The notes under the pieces were generated by a model that searched no databases, was not told the DNA's origin, and saw only the letters and a program-made list of their open reading frames with translations. Positions 1 to 20,362 of a stretch of 64,000 bases of DNA are shown here, piece after piece (position 1 is the stretch's first letter; each line of letters begins with the position of its first letter). A program made the translations under genes and the position numbers. Location: the NCBI RefSeq assembly GCF_036417845.1, contig NC_089990.1, forward strand, positions 255,501-319,500. Direction: 5' to 3'. This stretch comes from Apteryx mantelli. Taxonomy: Eukaryota; Chordata; Aves; Apterygiformes; Apterygidae.

Positions 1-8721
<8,721 letters not shown>

Positions 8722-9786
8722 ACTCTCCCCTGCACCTGCTGCCCCGCACTCTTCTCCCCTCTTTCCCATCCTCTCCCATCACTCACTCGTAATCGTGCTG
8801 TGCTGGAACCACTACAGAAGAGTGAACATGGTCTTATTTATAGAGTTTTGGGCAAGTGCTGCAGTTCAGCAACAGAGGGAAAAACCAACATCTGCATCTT
8901 CCTGGGGGTGGCTGGGGAAAGCAAGCTTGTATTGGGGCAAATTTGAAATTGCTTGGCTTTGGGTAAAGTCTCACTGCATTTAGTTTTGTATTGCTTGTTG
9001 AAATGGCTGTGTTGCTGCTCTCTCCCACTGGGTAAAGAGGCCATCAGATACTTTGACTGAATTACTTTGAGTAAACTGCTACAGTTTGACACCGTGCCTT
9101 CCTACTAACTTGCGCAAACTTCAATATTAAGCTTAATGGCCAGGGTCTAAATTTCTGACTTTATACAGGGTCTGACTCATGTAGCTGAGAAAGGGAGGCT
9201 GGAGGTAGGGAATAAGGGTTGACAGTATAATACAGACTTTCTTCTAAAAGACCAAAGCTTTTGACCTTAAAACTTAAGCAGGCAAAATACATAAACAGTG
9301 GTGTTAATAACATCTTGTATGACCCTGCTGGTGTTAGCTTTTCTTTTTTAATGATGAAATTTTGAATCTCCTAATCATGTGGAGGCCTTTGGAATATTTC
9401 CACTGAAGTGTGTTTTGGACCATCAACTTCCCTGTTTTCCAGAAGAAGTGTTTTCCTCTGGGTAAATTGCTTTGTTTACTGTCACTTGTCTGACTTGAAT
9501 GTAACCAGTGAAGCAGAAATAGCTAAAGAACATTGCCTTACATTTTGGGGTCACCAATGGAAACCTAGAGGGATAGGCAGAAATGCGAAGAACTAAAACT
9601 TGTTGTAGCTATGTTTTCCCTTGCTGTAAAACAGTATACTCCTGGTTGTGGAATGGGATTTCAGGTGTCCAGAAGAGGCCTTTTTAACACATAGTCATTG
9701 GTGCCTTATGACTGTGTATAGATCTACTGTAGCTCAGATGTCTTTGCTTAAACCAGATATAATCATAAAAAGTGATGAGCAGCTGG

Positions 9787-9794
9787 GGACCAAA
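9787..9794 (+). promoter_or_regulatory. Candidate miR-133 site in MSN 3' UTR
   Basis: GGACCAAA is an 8-mer match to the miR-133 seed. Moesin has been reported as a miR-133a target in mammals. Whether this site is the conserved one cannot be judged from a single sequence. Confidence 0.35.
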
Positions 9795-10528
9795 AATTAC
9801 TTTTGTATCTGAGTCATGTACAAGTTTGAATCTGTCTTCCTAGCTTCCAGCAACATCCGAGGGGAGAGGATCATGAAGCATTTGTCCAGCTGCTGCCTTA
9901 ATCTTCACTAGCATTCTGCTAGGTCCCTGGCTCAGATGTTTTTCCTTCCCCAGAAGGATGTGTTGCCCCTTTGCAGCTTTGAGAACAGAGGGCTCTGTCT
10001 ATTAGAAATAGACCCTAGTGGCTGTGAGAAGACTTGGCCTGAGAGCCAGTTGTAACAATTGCCAGTGCCCTTGACATCCTGTCTTCCTAGCTATCCATTC
10101 CTGTCCGTGCTGTAGCTACCCAGAATCCTTTCCTCCATTTCTGGGGAAGGATCAGCCATGTATGCTCAGGGTTGAATTGGATTTTGCCTTGATCCTTCAT
10201 AGAAGGAAAACTTCAACTTTAGAAGAGGCCTTTTACAAATGGATTCCATCTAAAATGGAGTTCTCCTTTGCTTTGCCCTCCTTGGATTAGCCTGTCCCTA
10301 TAGGAAGTCATCAGGCTAGCCTGTAATTTAATTTCTTGCCTAGCATGATCCTAAATCTTACAGCTTTCTCAGTTTTATGGATGTCTCTCTTGTCTCTATG
10401 GTATCACTGTTAGTGGTGGTAGAAGGAAAACATCTGAATATGCTAGGACTCTTTCAGCTACCTACACTGTGGAAAAGGTAAAGGGGAGTGTGCCAAAAAG
10501 AAATGTTCATGTCAGTGTTAATAAACTG

Positions 10529-10535
10529 CAGTATT
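10529..10535 (+). promoter_or_regulatory. Candidate miR-200b/c/429 site in MSN 3' UTR
   Basis: CAGTATT is a 7-mer match to the miR-200b/c/429 seed. A stronger 8-mer lies about 0.9 kb further downstream in the same UTR. Confidence 0.3.
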
Positions 10536-11447
10536 TCCCCAAGAGTTCCTTGGGCTGCTAGCAACAACCTCACCAGTGCTGTATTTTTTTGGAAGCAATA
10601 CAAGTCTGTGTGGAGATCCACACGATGCCAACCAACCAAACCTCTGTTAGGAGCATCACTTCGTGCTCCTTCTACACATCCAGCAAAGTCACGTGGGAGC
10701 CCCCTTCTCTCCCCTGGCCGCAGCGTGTCTTTGGCGAGTGGACACGGGAAGCCTTGAGTTGGCCAAAAACACATGCCCCAGTGCTTTGAATGTCACCAAT
10801 GAAAGATTGCAGTTAAACTTGTCAGAACTGATTTGCATATTTCTTTACTGAAGGGTTATTGGCACTGGCTCTGCATGAGTCTCATTATTGGGGAACAAAC
10901 AACCATTACACTTCTGTTCTGGTGCTTTAAAGCTGATTCTCAGCACTTCTGCTCTGTCCATGGCAACTACCGGTGCATCTGGGGGGGGGAAAAAAAGCCC
11001 TTATTGCATTTTAATAGTTTCCTAATGAGAAGATATATGGTGCCTGGAATATGTGTTCAAATAATAAACCAGTAAACCTCTTTCTGCTTTGATGGGTCAC
11101 ATAATACTGCTGAACTCATGTATTACAATGCTGGCATGACTTCTGTTTATAGTTTTTGTTTTTTTTATGTCGTTCTAATTCCAAATGGTCAAATACAGGA
11201 ATAGAACGGCTTGTGCCAGTGAGTCCACCAAACTCCTTGTGTAGTTGTTTCAGCCCTGCCCTCTTCTTAACCAGTATTATATTACAGTGGTATCTAATGA
11301 TATCTGATTTCAATATTTCTAGCTATGCACAATTAGAAAATATTAGTCATGGGGCGGAGGATATTTTTATGGTTCCCCATCCCTTGAAAATGTATACTGT
11401 ATTGTAAAGAGATGATATTTTGCAAGAAAACTAATGTAAGAAGCTTT

Positions 11448-11455
11448 CAGTATTA
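11448..11455 (+). promoter_or_regulatory. Candidate miR-200b/c/429 8-mer site in MSN 3' UTR
   Basis: CAGTATTA is a full 8-mer seed match about 380 bases before the poly(A) signal. Moesin is a reported miR-200c target in mammals, so a retained site is plausible. Confidence 0.45.
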
Positions 11456-11829
11456 CAGTGAGATTTCTAGACATGTTTTTTTTATTTTCTAGACTACAGT
11501 GAGTTTTTCTTCCTCTCCTTGTTCCAAACTAATTGGATTTATACTCCTCTTAGGGTTGGGGGGAGGGAATTACCTTATCAAATGTTTGCCTGGCTTATTT
11601 TTTCTTTTCTTTTTTTTTTTTCTTTTTGGTTGCTGTAAATTATGTTGATTTTTGTTTTGTTTTGACCAATCTTTTTGCTAGTTTTTATTAAAGTATCAGT
11701 TCCTTGTGGGGTAATTCATGGGTCCATGTGGTTATCTGCAAAGAGCCTCAATAGTAAGTTTTTTTTTTTTTTTTTTCTCCCTATTTGGAGGAGTTGTTAA
11801 AACCCATACCTTGTTCTTCCTACAGTGCC

Positions 11830-11835
11830 AATAAA
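11830..11835 (+). terminator. MSN: MSN distal poly(A) signal
   Basis: AATAAA occurs in 'gccaataaagttt', followed about 20 bases on by a GT-rich stretch (aaagtgtctgg). After this point the base composition changes abruptly to GC-rich, consistent with the end of the gene. Confidence 0.8.
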
Positions 11836-11884
11836 GTTTAGAGAAGTTCAACAGAAAGTGTCTGGATGATTGCTTAAGGCTTTC

Positions 11885-12340
11885 TTTGAGTCTGGCGCTG
11901 CGTTTCCCAATTAAATGCGTCTGCCGTGTGGTGTCTTAGCGGTCAGCCTTCCCACAAGCCAGGAGGTTGTGCTCGATTCTGGAGGATGCAAGCGGCCGCT
12001 TGAGCGACCCCCTGCCTCACGTGGTGGGGGCCCTCGGGGCACCCGAGCAGAGCTAACGCCGCATGGGGAAGGGGAGCGTGAATTTGTGTTGGGTTTAACA
12101 CGCTTGCCGCCTGAGGGAGGAGACCCAGCTCTGGGCACCCGTCGCCAGCGCGCTCCCGCATGCCTGGCTGTGCCCGGTGGGAGTCCAGTGCCTGGGTGGC
12201 CTGGCCATGGCGCCCGCCGGAGACCTGCCGATGGGTCTATCCTGGTCCGGCCACGCACTGGGATTTCGACCTCCGCTGCTTTGCCCTGGCTGTCTCCCTA
12301 CCTGCCTTTCCTGAGGTCTCAGGACTGAGTCCGGTGAAGG
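11885..12340. other. GC/CpG-rich block just downstream of MSN
   Basis: About 450 bases stand out from the AT-rich surroundings by GC content and many CpGs, including a NotI-type GCGGCCGC at about 11993. Long open frames exist on both strands, which is usual for such composition, and none resembles a known protein. At its left edge a TTAGCGGTCAG motif and, 25 bases later, GCTCGATTC resemble degenerate pol III A and B boxes, so part of the block could be an old tRNA-derived SINE. It may also be a small CpG island of an unseen transcript. Confidence 0.35.
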
Positions 12341-15300
12341 AAGAGCATGGCTACTATTACATGTATTTTTAGGCATTTAAATGTCTAATTACGTTACATT
12401 TACCTTGTCTATGAAGTGTGGAGCGAGGGAGGATTTGCAATCCGTCAGGCTTGGAATGGCTTCAATTCCTGTAGGAAGGAATGAGGAAGACTTGCTTTCC
12501 AGCACCCCCAAAACCTGAAGACCACTAGAAGAACTACACGTGCATCTCATTCTGCCATACTGCCATCTTCAAGTGAAGGTTAGTCTGGAGAAGGTTGCTC
12601 TTGCAAATGGTACTCTGCACTCATTCCCAGAAGGACAATATCTTCCAGCTTGTGCTTACATTTCTGTGGTCTCTGAAGACTGTGTGCCTGCAGCCAGATT
12701 ACTATTCTGCACGAGTGTCCTAGGTTTCATTGCATTCCATTGCCTATGTCTGTAAAGACTTAAGATGCTCAGTAATTCTCCAAGCGTAGTTAGATATAGC
12801 TATATTCAGTCTATCTTTGAAGGAACGGAATCGCAAAATATTAATGGCTGAAGGCTGCTTCTGTGCAGTAAAAAAACCCCTGATTCCTATAACCTCTTGG
12901 GAGGTATTTGGTTGTTTGGGAATCAAAAGTTTGTGTTTAACCTGCACTTTGTATGGATAGCTTCAGCTGGATTTGCTGTTCTGTCTGTGGTACACTTCAA
13001 GTCTAATCTAGGCTACACCTGCAAGTGCCAGGGGCCAAGATGCTTTTGTCTGGGAGACAGGAGCAGACCGGTGGATAAAAGGCCCTCAGGAGAGCTGGGG
13101 ACCTGAGATGCTGCCCTTCGCTAGGGTCTGAAATGTGGCTTTATTAAGCAGCGCCGCTTACTAAGACCTCTAATGTAAAGAAGAGCCAATGTAACTCTGG
13201 AGTCATGTTTCTTTGAGATAAATCTGCCTGATGGACTGATGTTTTTTTTAATCCCCCTGCTCAGAATGCAGTGCAGCTATCAGAAGTATGAGTATCTCCT
13301 CTCCTCCTGGTTGCTTTTTCTTTCTCTTGTTTTTACTTCCCAAGACTGGGAATTACAAGGGGTTGCTCTCCAAGTTTGGATTTGTTTTATGAAGTCCTGT
13401 AGGTGCTGCTCTAGCTGGATGACAAACTTGTTGCTCGCTTCCTCAGACTAATGCACCAGGAGGGAAGCACGGGCATTTTTTTCAGTGACCTGGTGTTAGA
13501 TCCCCCGTGAACAGATAAGCCGGATCTAGTCTTTTGGCCACTTCCTTTTTCTACGCTGAACAATAATAGGATGTAAACACCCACTGATGCCAAGCTTATC
13601 AGTTCAGGTCAACTAGCGTAGGATACTGTCAATAGCAATAGTAATTTAGAAAAGTAATCTAGGTTAAATTTTGCTCTCATCTTGTAAGCACAGGACCCTT
13701 TAACTTTCAATACCACTTTCCTCTTGAGGTCTATTTTGGGCTGTGGAGATGGCAGAGTAGTCTGAGACACCAAACAAGCTTTGTTTCCCCATTTCTCCTG
13801 TTAGCTAGTACTGAGAGCTGTTACTTGTACCTGTTACCTGGCTTCGGAGTGGGAGGTTGAGTTCAGTCTCCAGGGTCTCATACTGCAGTGGCTCTTTGTC
13901 ATTAAGTAGCTGCCTCTGTTGTTTTCAAACATCTTGCAAAGCTGGATAATGCGGTATACAAGGTAAGGTATGTTGATCACAGATTGTTGCATGGCAGCTG
14001 CTTGAACACCTACAAAGGCAGAATATCTCCCAAAGGGCAAACAGAGAATAACCGCAATGTAGCTTGTTTGCCCTGTACAATCAGTGTTGCCGCTCTGTTG
14101 AGTGCTGCTTTCTCAGCTGCACATAACTCAGTTCTTGTGCACACAGTCTAAACACTTTATGCCAGTGTATAACCAGAGCACTTAACAATTGGCAGAGAAC
14201 AGTGGAATTCACCTGTGACAGACGTCAGCTCAGAACTGCTGCATACCTTCATGCAAGTTGATGCCATGTGAGATCTGTTGATGTCTTTTCCCTTGCAGGA
14301 AAATCAGCTTGTTTGTAAGAAAAAGAATCTCAGCCTCAGTGCATCTAGTGTTAGGGAGAGTCTGGCTTTTGTCTTGCAGGTATCTGCAGCTCTCATTTAA
14401 ACGCATTATGGACAAGGATGTAAGTCCCTAGTACAGGACAATGCCTAAATGAACATCTAATGCCAAGTGACGGGTTAAGGTCTAGTAATTTTAAGAGGGA
14501 CTGTCAGGACAGAGGGCAGGATGAACAGAGGAGGAAAGAACAAGGTAGAGGTGTCAAGGAAAAATTAGTGGTGAGACTGGAAAAAAAGACATATTGGAAG
14601 TTTCTGGAGGGGACTAAAATGCACTTGGTCTCAGTAGGTCTTAATTCTATCAGTACAGCTTTCTGGTGAGCAGAGCTTGTTGGAAAATTACAAGTCTTTC
14701 GCCTCCAATAGTGATCTTTTAAAGAAATACAAACCAGGGTTGCTTTTCCATCAAGATTGAGGGAGGGTCAAGGGGATGTGGAATATCCCAGTCTTGAGCT
14801 GGGAGGCTGCAGTGAAGGCTGCCTGTACCCCACAGGCAGCGGTATTGCCCTCCCATCCATCTTCAAAGCATCCTTGACTGACTGAAGGAGAAGCATCTGC
14901 TGCTGTGAGTGAAGGACGTGGCGAGGGCACTGTAACTTTGTGGTGGCCTTCACCCAGCCAGGCAGCAGCTACATCACCAGGTGCTGGGGTAGCTGCTGGC
15001 AGAAGCCCTGTTATGAATTCGTTTGTTTCCTTGCTGCGGGGTTAGCTCATCTCTGATGATGGCTTTACTGCCCTCTTGCTTCTAGTGCTGAAAATTTGGC
15101 CCTTTTGTTCGTAGCCTCTTAGGAGGCTGCTAAGCATTTAGAGAAAGGTCAGAGGAAGCAAATGGTCGTCTTGTCTGACAGATGTGGGAACTGAAGCACA
15201 GTGTTTCAAACCTTCTCCCCAGCTCTCCAGCTGTGACCAGTCAGTGCCAGAGACTGGAGCACGCACCTTGTCTGGAGGCTCGGGCTCAGCACGCCGTTTT

Positions 15301-17957
15301 GGGCAGCCCCTGTGCCTGCCCCTGCGGGCTGGGAGGCAGCAGTAACTGGTGGGCTGGGCTGCATCAGCCTGGCTTTCCTGAGCGCAGCGTGTCCTATCTG
15401 CTTGTCTTAGCAGCTTGTCCTGTAACAGGAAAGGGTGGTTAATGGATTTTCAAGGGGATGATGGGGATGGGAATTTTGTTCAGTGACTTTAATTTTATGT
15501 ATGTAAGCAGCTTCTATCAAGTTATAGGGATATTTGTGCTGGATGAGGAGATGGGCTCGGGAGGAGGTCAGGGACGGGACATTTTTGCTGTTTAAGAAGG
15601 AAGGCTAGGCTCTGGCAGCCCTGGTTATGCCTGGGTCTGTGTGTCTGCCACTGATTAAAGCTCCTGAGACTTCATCCTCAGTGACAGCACAGACTTGTCT
15701 GGCTACCTCTTGGCAGCGGCGACGCTTGTGCCGCTCTGCCGAACTCTGGCAAGAGCACTTCTTTGTCTTAGGTGCATGTTTTATCTATTTCCCCTCACCC
15801 TTGGAGGCCAACCAGGAATCCTTTCTCCCTTCTTCTGCCCTCTCACACCCAGACCGCCTGCCCTCACACTGATCTGGAGGAGAGCATGGACCAGCCTTAC
15901 TTGCTCCAGCTAGTGACAGAGCTGCTTCTGTGCTGGGAGACAGAGCTAGTCTTCAGCTGTGTCACAGCTGACGTCGAGGAGCTGCTTGCTCAATGCCCCT
16001 CGCTCTCCTCTGGGTGTTTTTCCTTTGGGAGTTGCACTGCTGAGCACGTGGGGTTTTAGCAAATGCTGATTCAAGTGGTGGCAGAGTAACTCTCACAAAC
16101 CCAGAACCACAGCATCACTAAAACTGTATTAATGTGTATATTAATAACTACATGATTAAACCAGGATTTTCATGTGCCTTCGGAGAGGCAGTAGGCTAAT
16201 ACAATAATTTTTAAACCTTCTCTCCAGGGTCTCTTGGAAGCCACAAGGTTAGCAGAAGAGCTCTTCTGGTTAGAGCTGTTTGCACAGGGCGTCCTGTGTC
16301 TGAAGGAACCGATGCAAGGCTGCCGTGTGCTGATTATGCCTATGTGTTTGCTGAACATGCCCATAGAAGGACTGAAACGCGAATGGTGGCCAGCGGAGCT
16401 GAGTCTGGTATCCAGGAAGTCTGAGTGTGCTTCCGGCTCTGGAGGCTGCAATGCTGTTGAGTAATTTCTTTTTGGATCAGAGAAGTGCTGCATTCAATCT
16501 GATTACTTCTTACACGGATATCAGGGATGGGGTGGAGTTAACAGCATCTTGCAGCCTGTTGCGAACATCTGGGTGAGAGTCCCCAGGCTGAGTGAGGAGG
16601 GGGAGATTGTCCTCTGCAGCGCAGAAGAGATTGGGCAATGTATTTCGGGCTAGAAAACCACTTCCTTCTAGCGTGCACTGAGACGACGCCGGGCGCGTAG
16701 GCGCAGCCGTTGCATCGGGGCAGAATGTGACCTGCTGGCGAGCAAGGGGGGTGTGCATGCCCTGGTGAACATCTGGCTCCTGCCAAATTTCTGTGAAGCA
16801 GAGCTTAGGATTCACTTCCACTGTGCCCGTCTTACCCTTGAAGCATGTGCTGACCTCCAAAGCAATTTTTTGAGGGGCTTCATCAAGGCACAAGGTTTTT
16901 TGTTTGGTTGGTTTGAGGGTTATTTTTGGTTTATTGAGGGTGGGGGGCTTGCAAGGCTTTCTATTTGTGCCCTGGGCTAAATGAACAGGGGCTTGCTTGG
17001 GAAAGGCTGCATTTTACTTCTAGGCTGGCTGCTAGGTAGGGGCAGAGGAGAGAGAAGCAGGCCTTGCTTTGTTCCTTTGTCCTGTTTCAAAGACCTTAAA
17101 ACAGGCTCTTGGCAGCCGGTATGGGGCCCCCAGGGGGGCTGCTCCTGGTTTAGCCAGTGGACAGTTGCCCCCTTCACACTCCTGACTCCCCTTGGGTTTG
17201 TGTGTGATGATCTTGGCCCCAATGTTCCTCGCAGTGTTGGCCCCTCTCCCATCTGGTGGCATTGACCTGTCACTTGCTGTGCTCTGAGTTCCAGGCAAGG
17301 AGAGGGGTCAGTGCCAGGCAAACACACGCACGTCCTTGCCATGAGAACTGCTGCGCATATATCAGGCATATCTCTCAATTCAAGGTTTGCTGGAGAGATA
17401 AGACGCTCGGTAGTTTGTTTGGATGTGCTCTGGCCCCTTTCCTGCATCTCTCATTGCAAGCCTGGCTTTCCTTTTGTGTAAATGTCTGGGAGACAGAACC
17501 GGGCCACCTGCGTCTTCCCTTGGCGGTGCCTGGAAAGTGAAAGGTGATCTGGGCAGAGTCTCTCAGTGGCAGAGGCTGCCCAGACCTATTTTAAATTGAG
17601 GGCTTAGCTGAGACCCAAGCGTTTGGGTTTGAGGCTGAAGTATTCAGGGCAGCCTGTAGATGAGAGCAAACCACCTGGGACAGCTGGCCTGAGCGTGAGG
17701 GACCACAGAGCAGAGACATTGCCCGGAGCTGCTGTCGGAGGTATCCAGCCGCTTGTCTCGCTGCCAGCTCTCCTCTGCCTGCAAATGGGGGTCAGCAGGG
17801 GAGTTTTCAAAACCTGTTCTAGAAATGAATCGAAATGGGCAATTGTTATGTTGATCAGGCCTGGCGGATTGAATTTCTGCGAAATCCCAGTGACCCTGGG
17901 CTGGGCAGTCTGACATGCACCCATGCCCACCATGTGGCCTCCTTGCTTTGGCATCGT

Positions 17958-18032
17958 GCCCCTGCCCCATCGCTCCCAGGGATGTACTGCAGCTGCTTCC
18001 TGGCAGAAGGCATCTTTTTGCCATTGCTAGGC
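17958..18032 (+). repeat. Diverged duplicated segment, copy A
   Basis: This segment aligns with 19006-19083: both read GCCCCTGCCC, then GCTCCCAGGGATG, CTTCNTGGCAGAAGGCA, a T-run, TTGCCAT and CTAGGC. By eye about three quarters of positions match. It could be a local duplication or two members of an interspersed family I do not recognise. Confidence 0.6.
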
Positions 18033-19005
18033 TCAGAGATGGCATTCACACCACATTAAAACCCTAGTGATACTCAGCAGTTCATCTCACGCTCCCCGTG
18101 CTCACAGAGCTGCTGGTCGGGATGGAGCCAGCGGGGCGAATCCTGCAGCAGGATAACATGCATGTGTGGAGGAGCGGGGCTGGCGCACGTCATGGCTGCT
18201 GCAAGGCTGGGGTTGCTGGTTGCCATGCCCATCACACGCCAGCTGGAAATGCCACCCCTCAATTGGCAAAAGGCGCGTGGAGACTGTGGCTGGTGGTGTC
18301 CTGCAAATCTGGCCGTGGAGCTGAGGACAGCGCTTTGCTGCTCTTCACATTTCTGTGGTGCTCCATGTTATCTCAGATCGTATCCCTCCGCAGCAGAGCA
18401 CTGCCTGTTCCTCTTGCACGCCGCCTTGCGTCGGGACGGTCCTGCTGAGCCTGCCTCAGCAAAACGGGAGCGGGGAGGAATGAAATAGCCCTCTGTCAGC
18501 GTTGCTCTCCCAGATGCAACAGGCATAGAGAGAAGCGGGCAGGTGATTTTAGAAACTGGGTTTCCCCTCAAGAAAAAATTTTTTTTTTTTTAAATCCTTC
18601 ATGTTATTCCCTGTGATTTTTCTCTCCACTTTTAATCATTTTGGTGGTGTGTTTGAAAGCTTAGACATTTCCCTTTAAAACTTTATTGGACAGAAAACTG
18701 AGATTCTCTCCCCTGCCCTCCCCCCCTTTTATGGAAAATACTTGCTTTCCTAATGTCTTTGATGTTTTTCTCAGTTTAACCATCCTCTCCCAACCTGAAA
18801 GCTTTGGGTAGAAAATTTTTCAGAGTGAAAAGTCAAAACTTCCCAGTTATCTCCAAAACTGTGGGTTCAGAGGGAGTGTGTGTGTGTGGAGAGAGGAATA
18901 TTTTCCAGCAAGATCTCATTCTTGCACTGCAATTTCTCTCCCTTGTAGGGGCTGATTGAAGCATCCAGCTCCAAAGGTTATTGCTTATACCGGCTATTAA
19001 TATCG

Positions 19006-19083
19006 GCCCCTGCCCTGCTGCTCCCAGGGATGGCCTGCAAGCGCTTCTTGGCAGAAGGCAGCTTTTTTTTGCCATCTCTAGGC
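19006..19083 (+). repeat. Diverged duplicated segment, copy B
   Basis: This is the second copy of the segment at 17958-18032, in the same orientation and about 1.05 kb downstream. It differs mainly by a longer T-run before TTGCCAT. The similarity stops sharply on both sides. Confidence 0.6.
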
Positions 19084-19404
19084 ATCAAAACAATTGATTA
19101 AAACAAGCATCCTATCAAACAGTAAACTGTTAATTTGTTATTGGGGGACAGTTCGGACTCCTGAGATGTGTGCTATTCTTAAACTTCACCAAAAAATGGA
19201 TTGAAACTGTCTCCTCTGTTGTAGCAATGGAGCCTCCTGCATTAGGAGCGAATTGATTTGCTCTGGAGAGGAGGATAGACTAAATTAGTGTCACTGCTTC
19301 TGGGAATAAACTAAGGAGTTTTCTTCTCTGGAAATCTCACTAACATTGAATATCAATTAACATGAAATGAATTATATTTATTTATGCCTCTGTTGCACTT
19401 TTCG

Positions 19405-19746
19405 ACTATCAGATTGGTTAAGCACGATTTCCCCTTGGTGAATCCATGCTGACTTCTCCTGATCACCTTCTTTTCCTCCACATGCTTAGAGATGACGTCC
19501 AGGATGAGCTGTTCCATCACCTTTCCAGGAATGGAGGTGAGGCTGACTGGCCTGTAGGACCCAGGAAACTACAGGTCAGTCAGTCTCACCTCCATATCTT
19601 CTCTGAATAGCTTCTCTGGAGATATCCAAAACCTGCCCGGACGCGATCTTGTGCAATGTGCTCTAGGTGACCCTGCTTGAGCAGGGGGTTGGACTAGATG
19701 ATCTCCAGAGGTCCCTTCCAACCTCAACCATTCTGTGATTCTGTGA
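19405..19746 (+). mobile_element. CR1 retrotransposon fragment with inverted 5' part
   Basis: The 3' half (19558-19746) is in sense orientation: a short piece of the CR1 reverse transcriptase region (encoding the YRPVSLTS-type motif), then the CR1 3' UTR, ending with two ATTCTGTG octamers at 19730-19745. The 5' half (19405-19557) is reverse transcriptase sequence in the opposite orientation. Read on the - strand it encodes a motif like [16 protein letters not shown] and continues to [14 protein letters not shown]. The two halves meet in a 27-bp near-perfect inverted repeat (19531-19557 against 19569-19595, two mismatches). It is non-functional and 5' truncated. Confidence 0.85.
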
Positions 19747-20107
19747 GAAAACTTAACCAATAAACAAACTGTGGCTCGTTCTCTCCACCATCCTGCAAAG
19801 TAAGTGAATGTTCCCATTTTACAGCCGGGAACCTGCAGCATCGGGGCTCATGGGAACGGGACTGGACAACCTCCGTGTCAAGAGCAGAACCCAGGCGTCC
19901 CGCTCTCACCACACTACTCTAAGTGCTGCACCCCCCCTCCTGAGGCAGCAGTGTCCAAGCACTTGCTGCCCCCACCACTCTGCTTGTCCAACGCGGAGTT
20001 TGCAGTCCCTGTGCAATTAGATGTTACAATGGATATTGTTCCTGAAATTGGCTTTAGGTCTAGCTTAGTCTAGTTTCTAGAGGGGCAATGTGTAGGGAAA
20101 AAATGAG

Positions 20108-20362
20108 GTGAGTCTTGCCAGGGACAGGTTTGTGGAGATGATGCTCATTACCACACTTCTCCCAACTCCTATGGCCCAGTACACCCACGTGGGCTGCGCT
20201 GCAGCGAGATCCAGCACGATCCCTCCCTCCGTCCTTCCCTCCCTCCCTCCACCCCTGGGAGGTTGTCCTCGATTTTTTTTTCCCCTCAGCTGTACTTATA
20301 ACTCTGACTCTGGCCGGCCTTGCAAAGACAACCCAGGAGGCACGAAGCAAGACTTAGCTGGC
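20108..20362 (+). promoter_or_regulatory. Putative promoter / 5' UTR of the FDX1-like gene
   Basis: This is the sequence immediately 5' of the proposed start codon. It contains a perfect CCCACGTGGG palindrome with a CACGTG E-box at 20186-20191, a CCCT-rich pyrimidine tract at 20221-20254, and a good splice-acceptor-like site (tttttttttcccctcag, AG at 20288-20289). A noncoding first exon further upstream is therefore possible. The reading frame stays open back to 20108, so a longer N-terminus cannot be excluded. No TATA box is placed with confidence. Confidence 0.35.
20221..20254. repeat. (CCCT)n pyrimidine-rich tract
   Basis: This is an imperfect CCCT/CCTT repeat upstream of the FDX1-like start codon. 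It may act in the promoter or in splicing. Confidence 0.7.

Larger units (their letters stand above)
8722..11852 (+). other. MSN: MSN 3' UTR
   Basis: About 3.1 kb of AT- and T-rich sequence lacks long reading frames and runs from the stop codon to the last poly(A) signal. It contains U-rich tracts near 11610 and 11760, two AATAAA-type signals upstream of the final one (AATAAA at 11063-11068, ATTAAA at 11687-11692), and candidate miR-200 and miR-133 seed matches. Alternative shorter transcripts are possible. Nothing else is recognised in the stretch. Confidence 0.85.
12341..19404. other. Intergenic DNA between MSN and FDX1-like
   Basis: No exon with a recognisable product is found on either strand. 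Short open frames exist but lack splice context and similarity to known families. The one structure found is the first copy of a diverged duplicated segment near 17.96 kb (second copy near 19.0 kb, listed separately). Confidence 0.6.

Noticed and set aside
11915-12328. 137-codon open frame in the GC-rich block downstream of MSN
   Set aside because: High GC removes stop codons by chance, frames are open on both strands, and there is no recognisable domain.
16234-16464. 76-codon + strand frame preceded by an acceptor-like ctctccag
   Set aside because: There is no donor, no similarity to a known family and no partner exon of matching phase.
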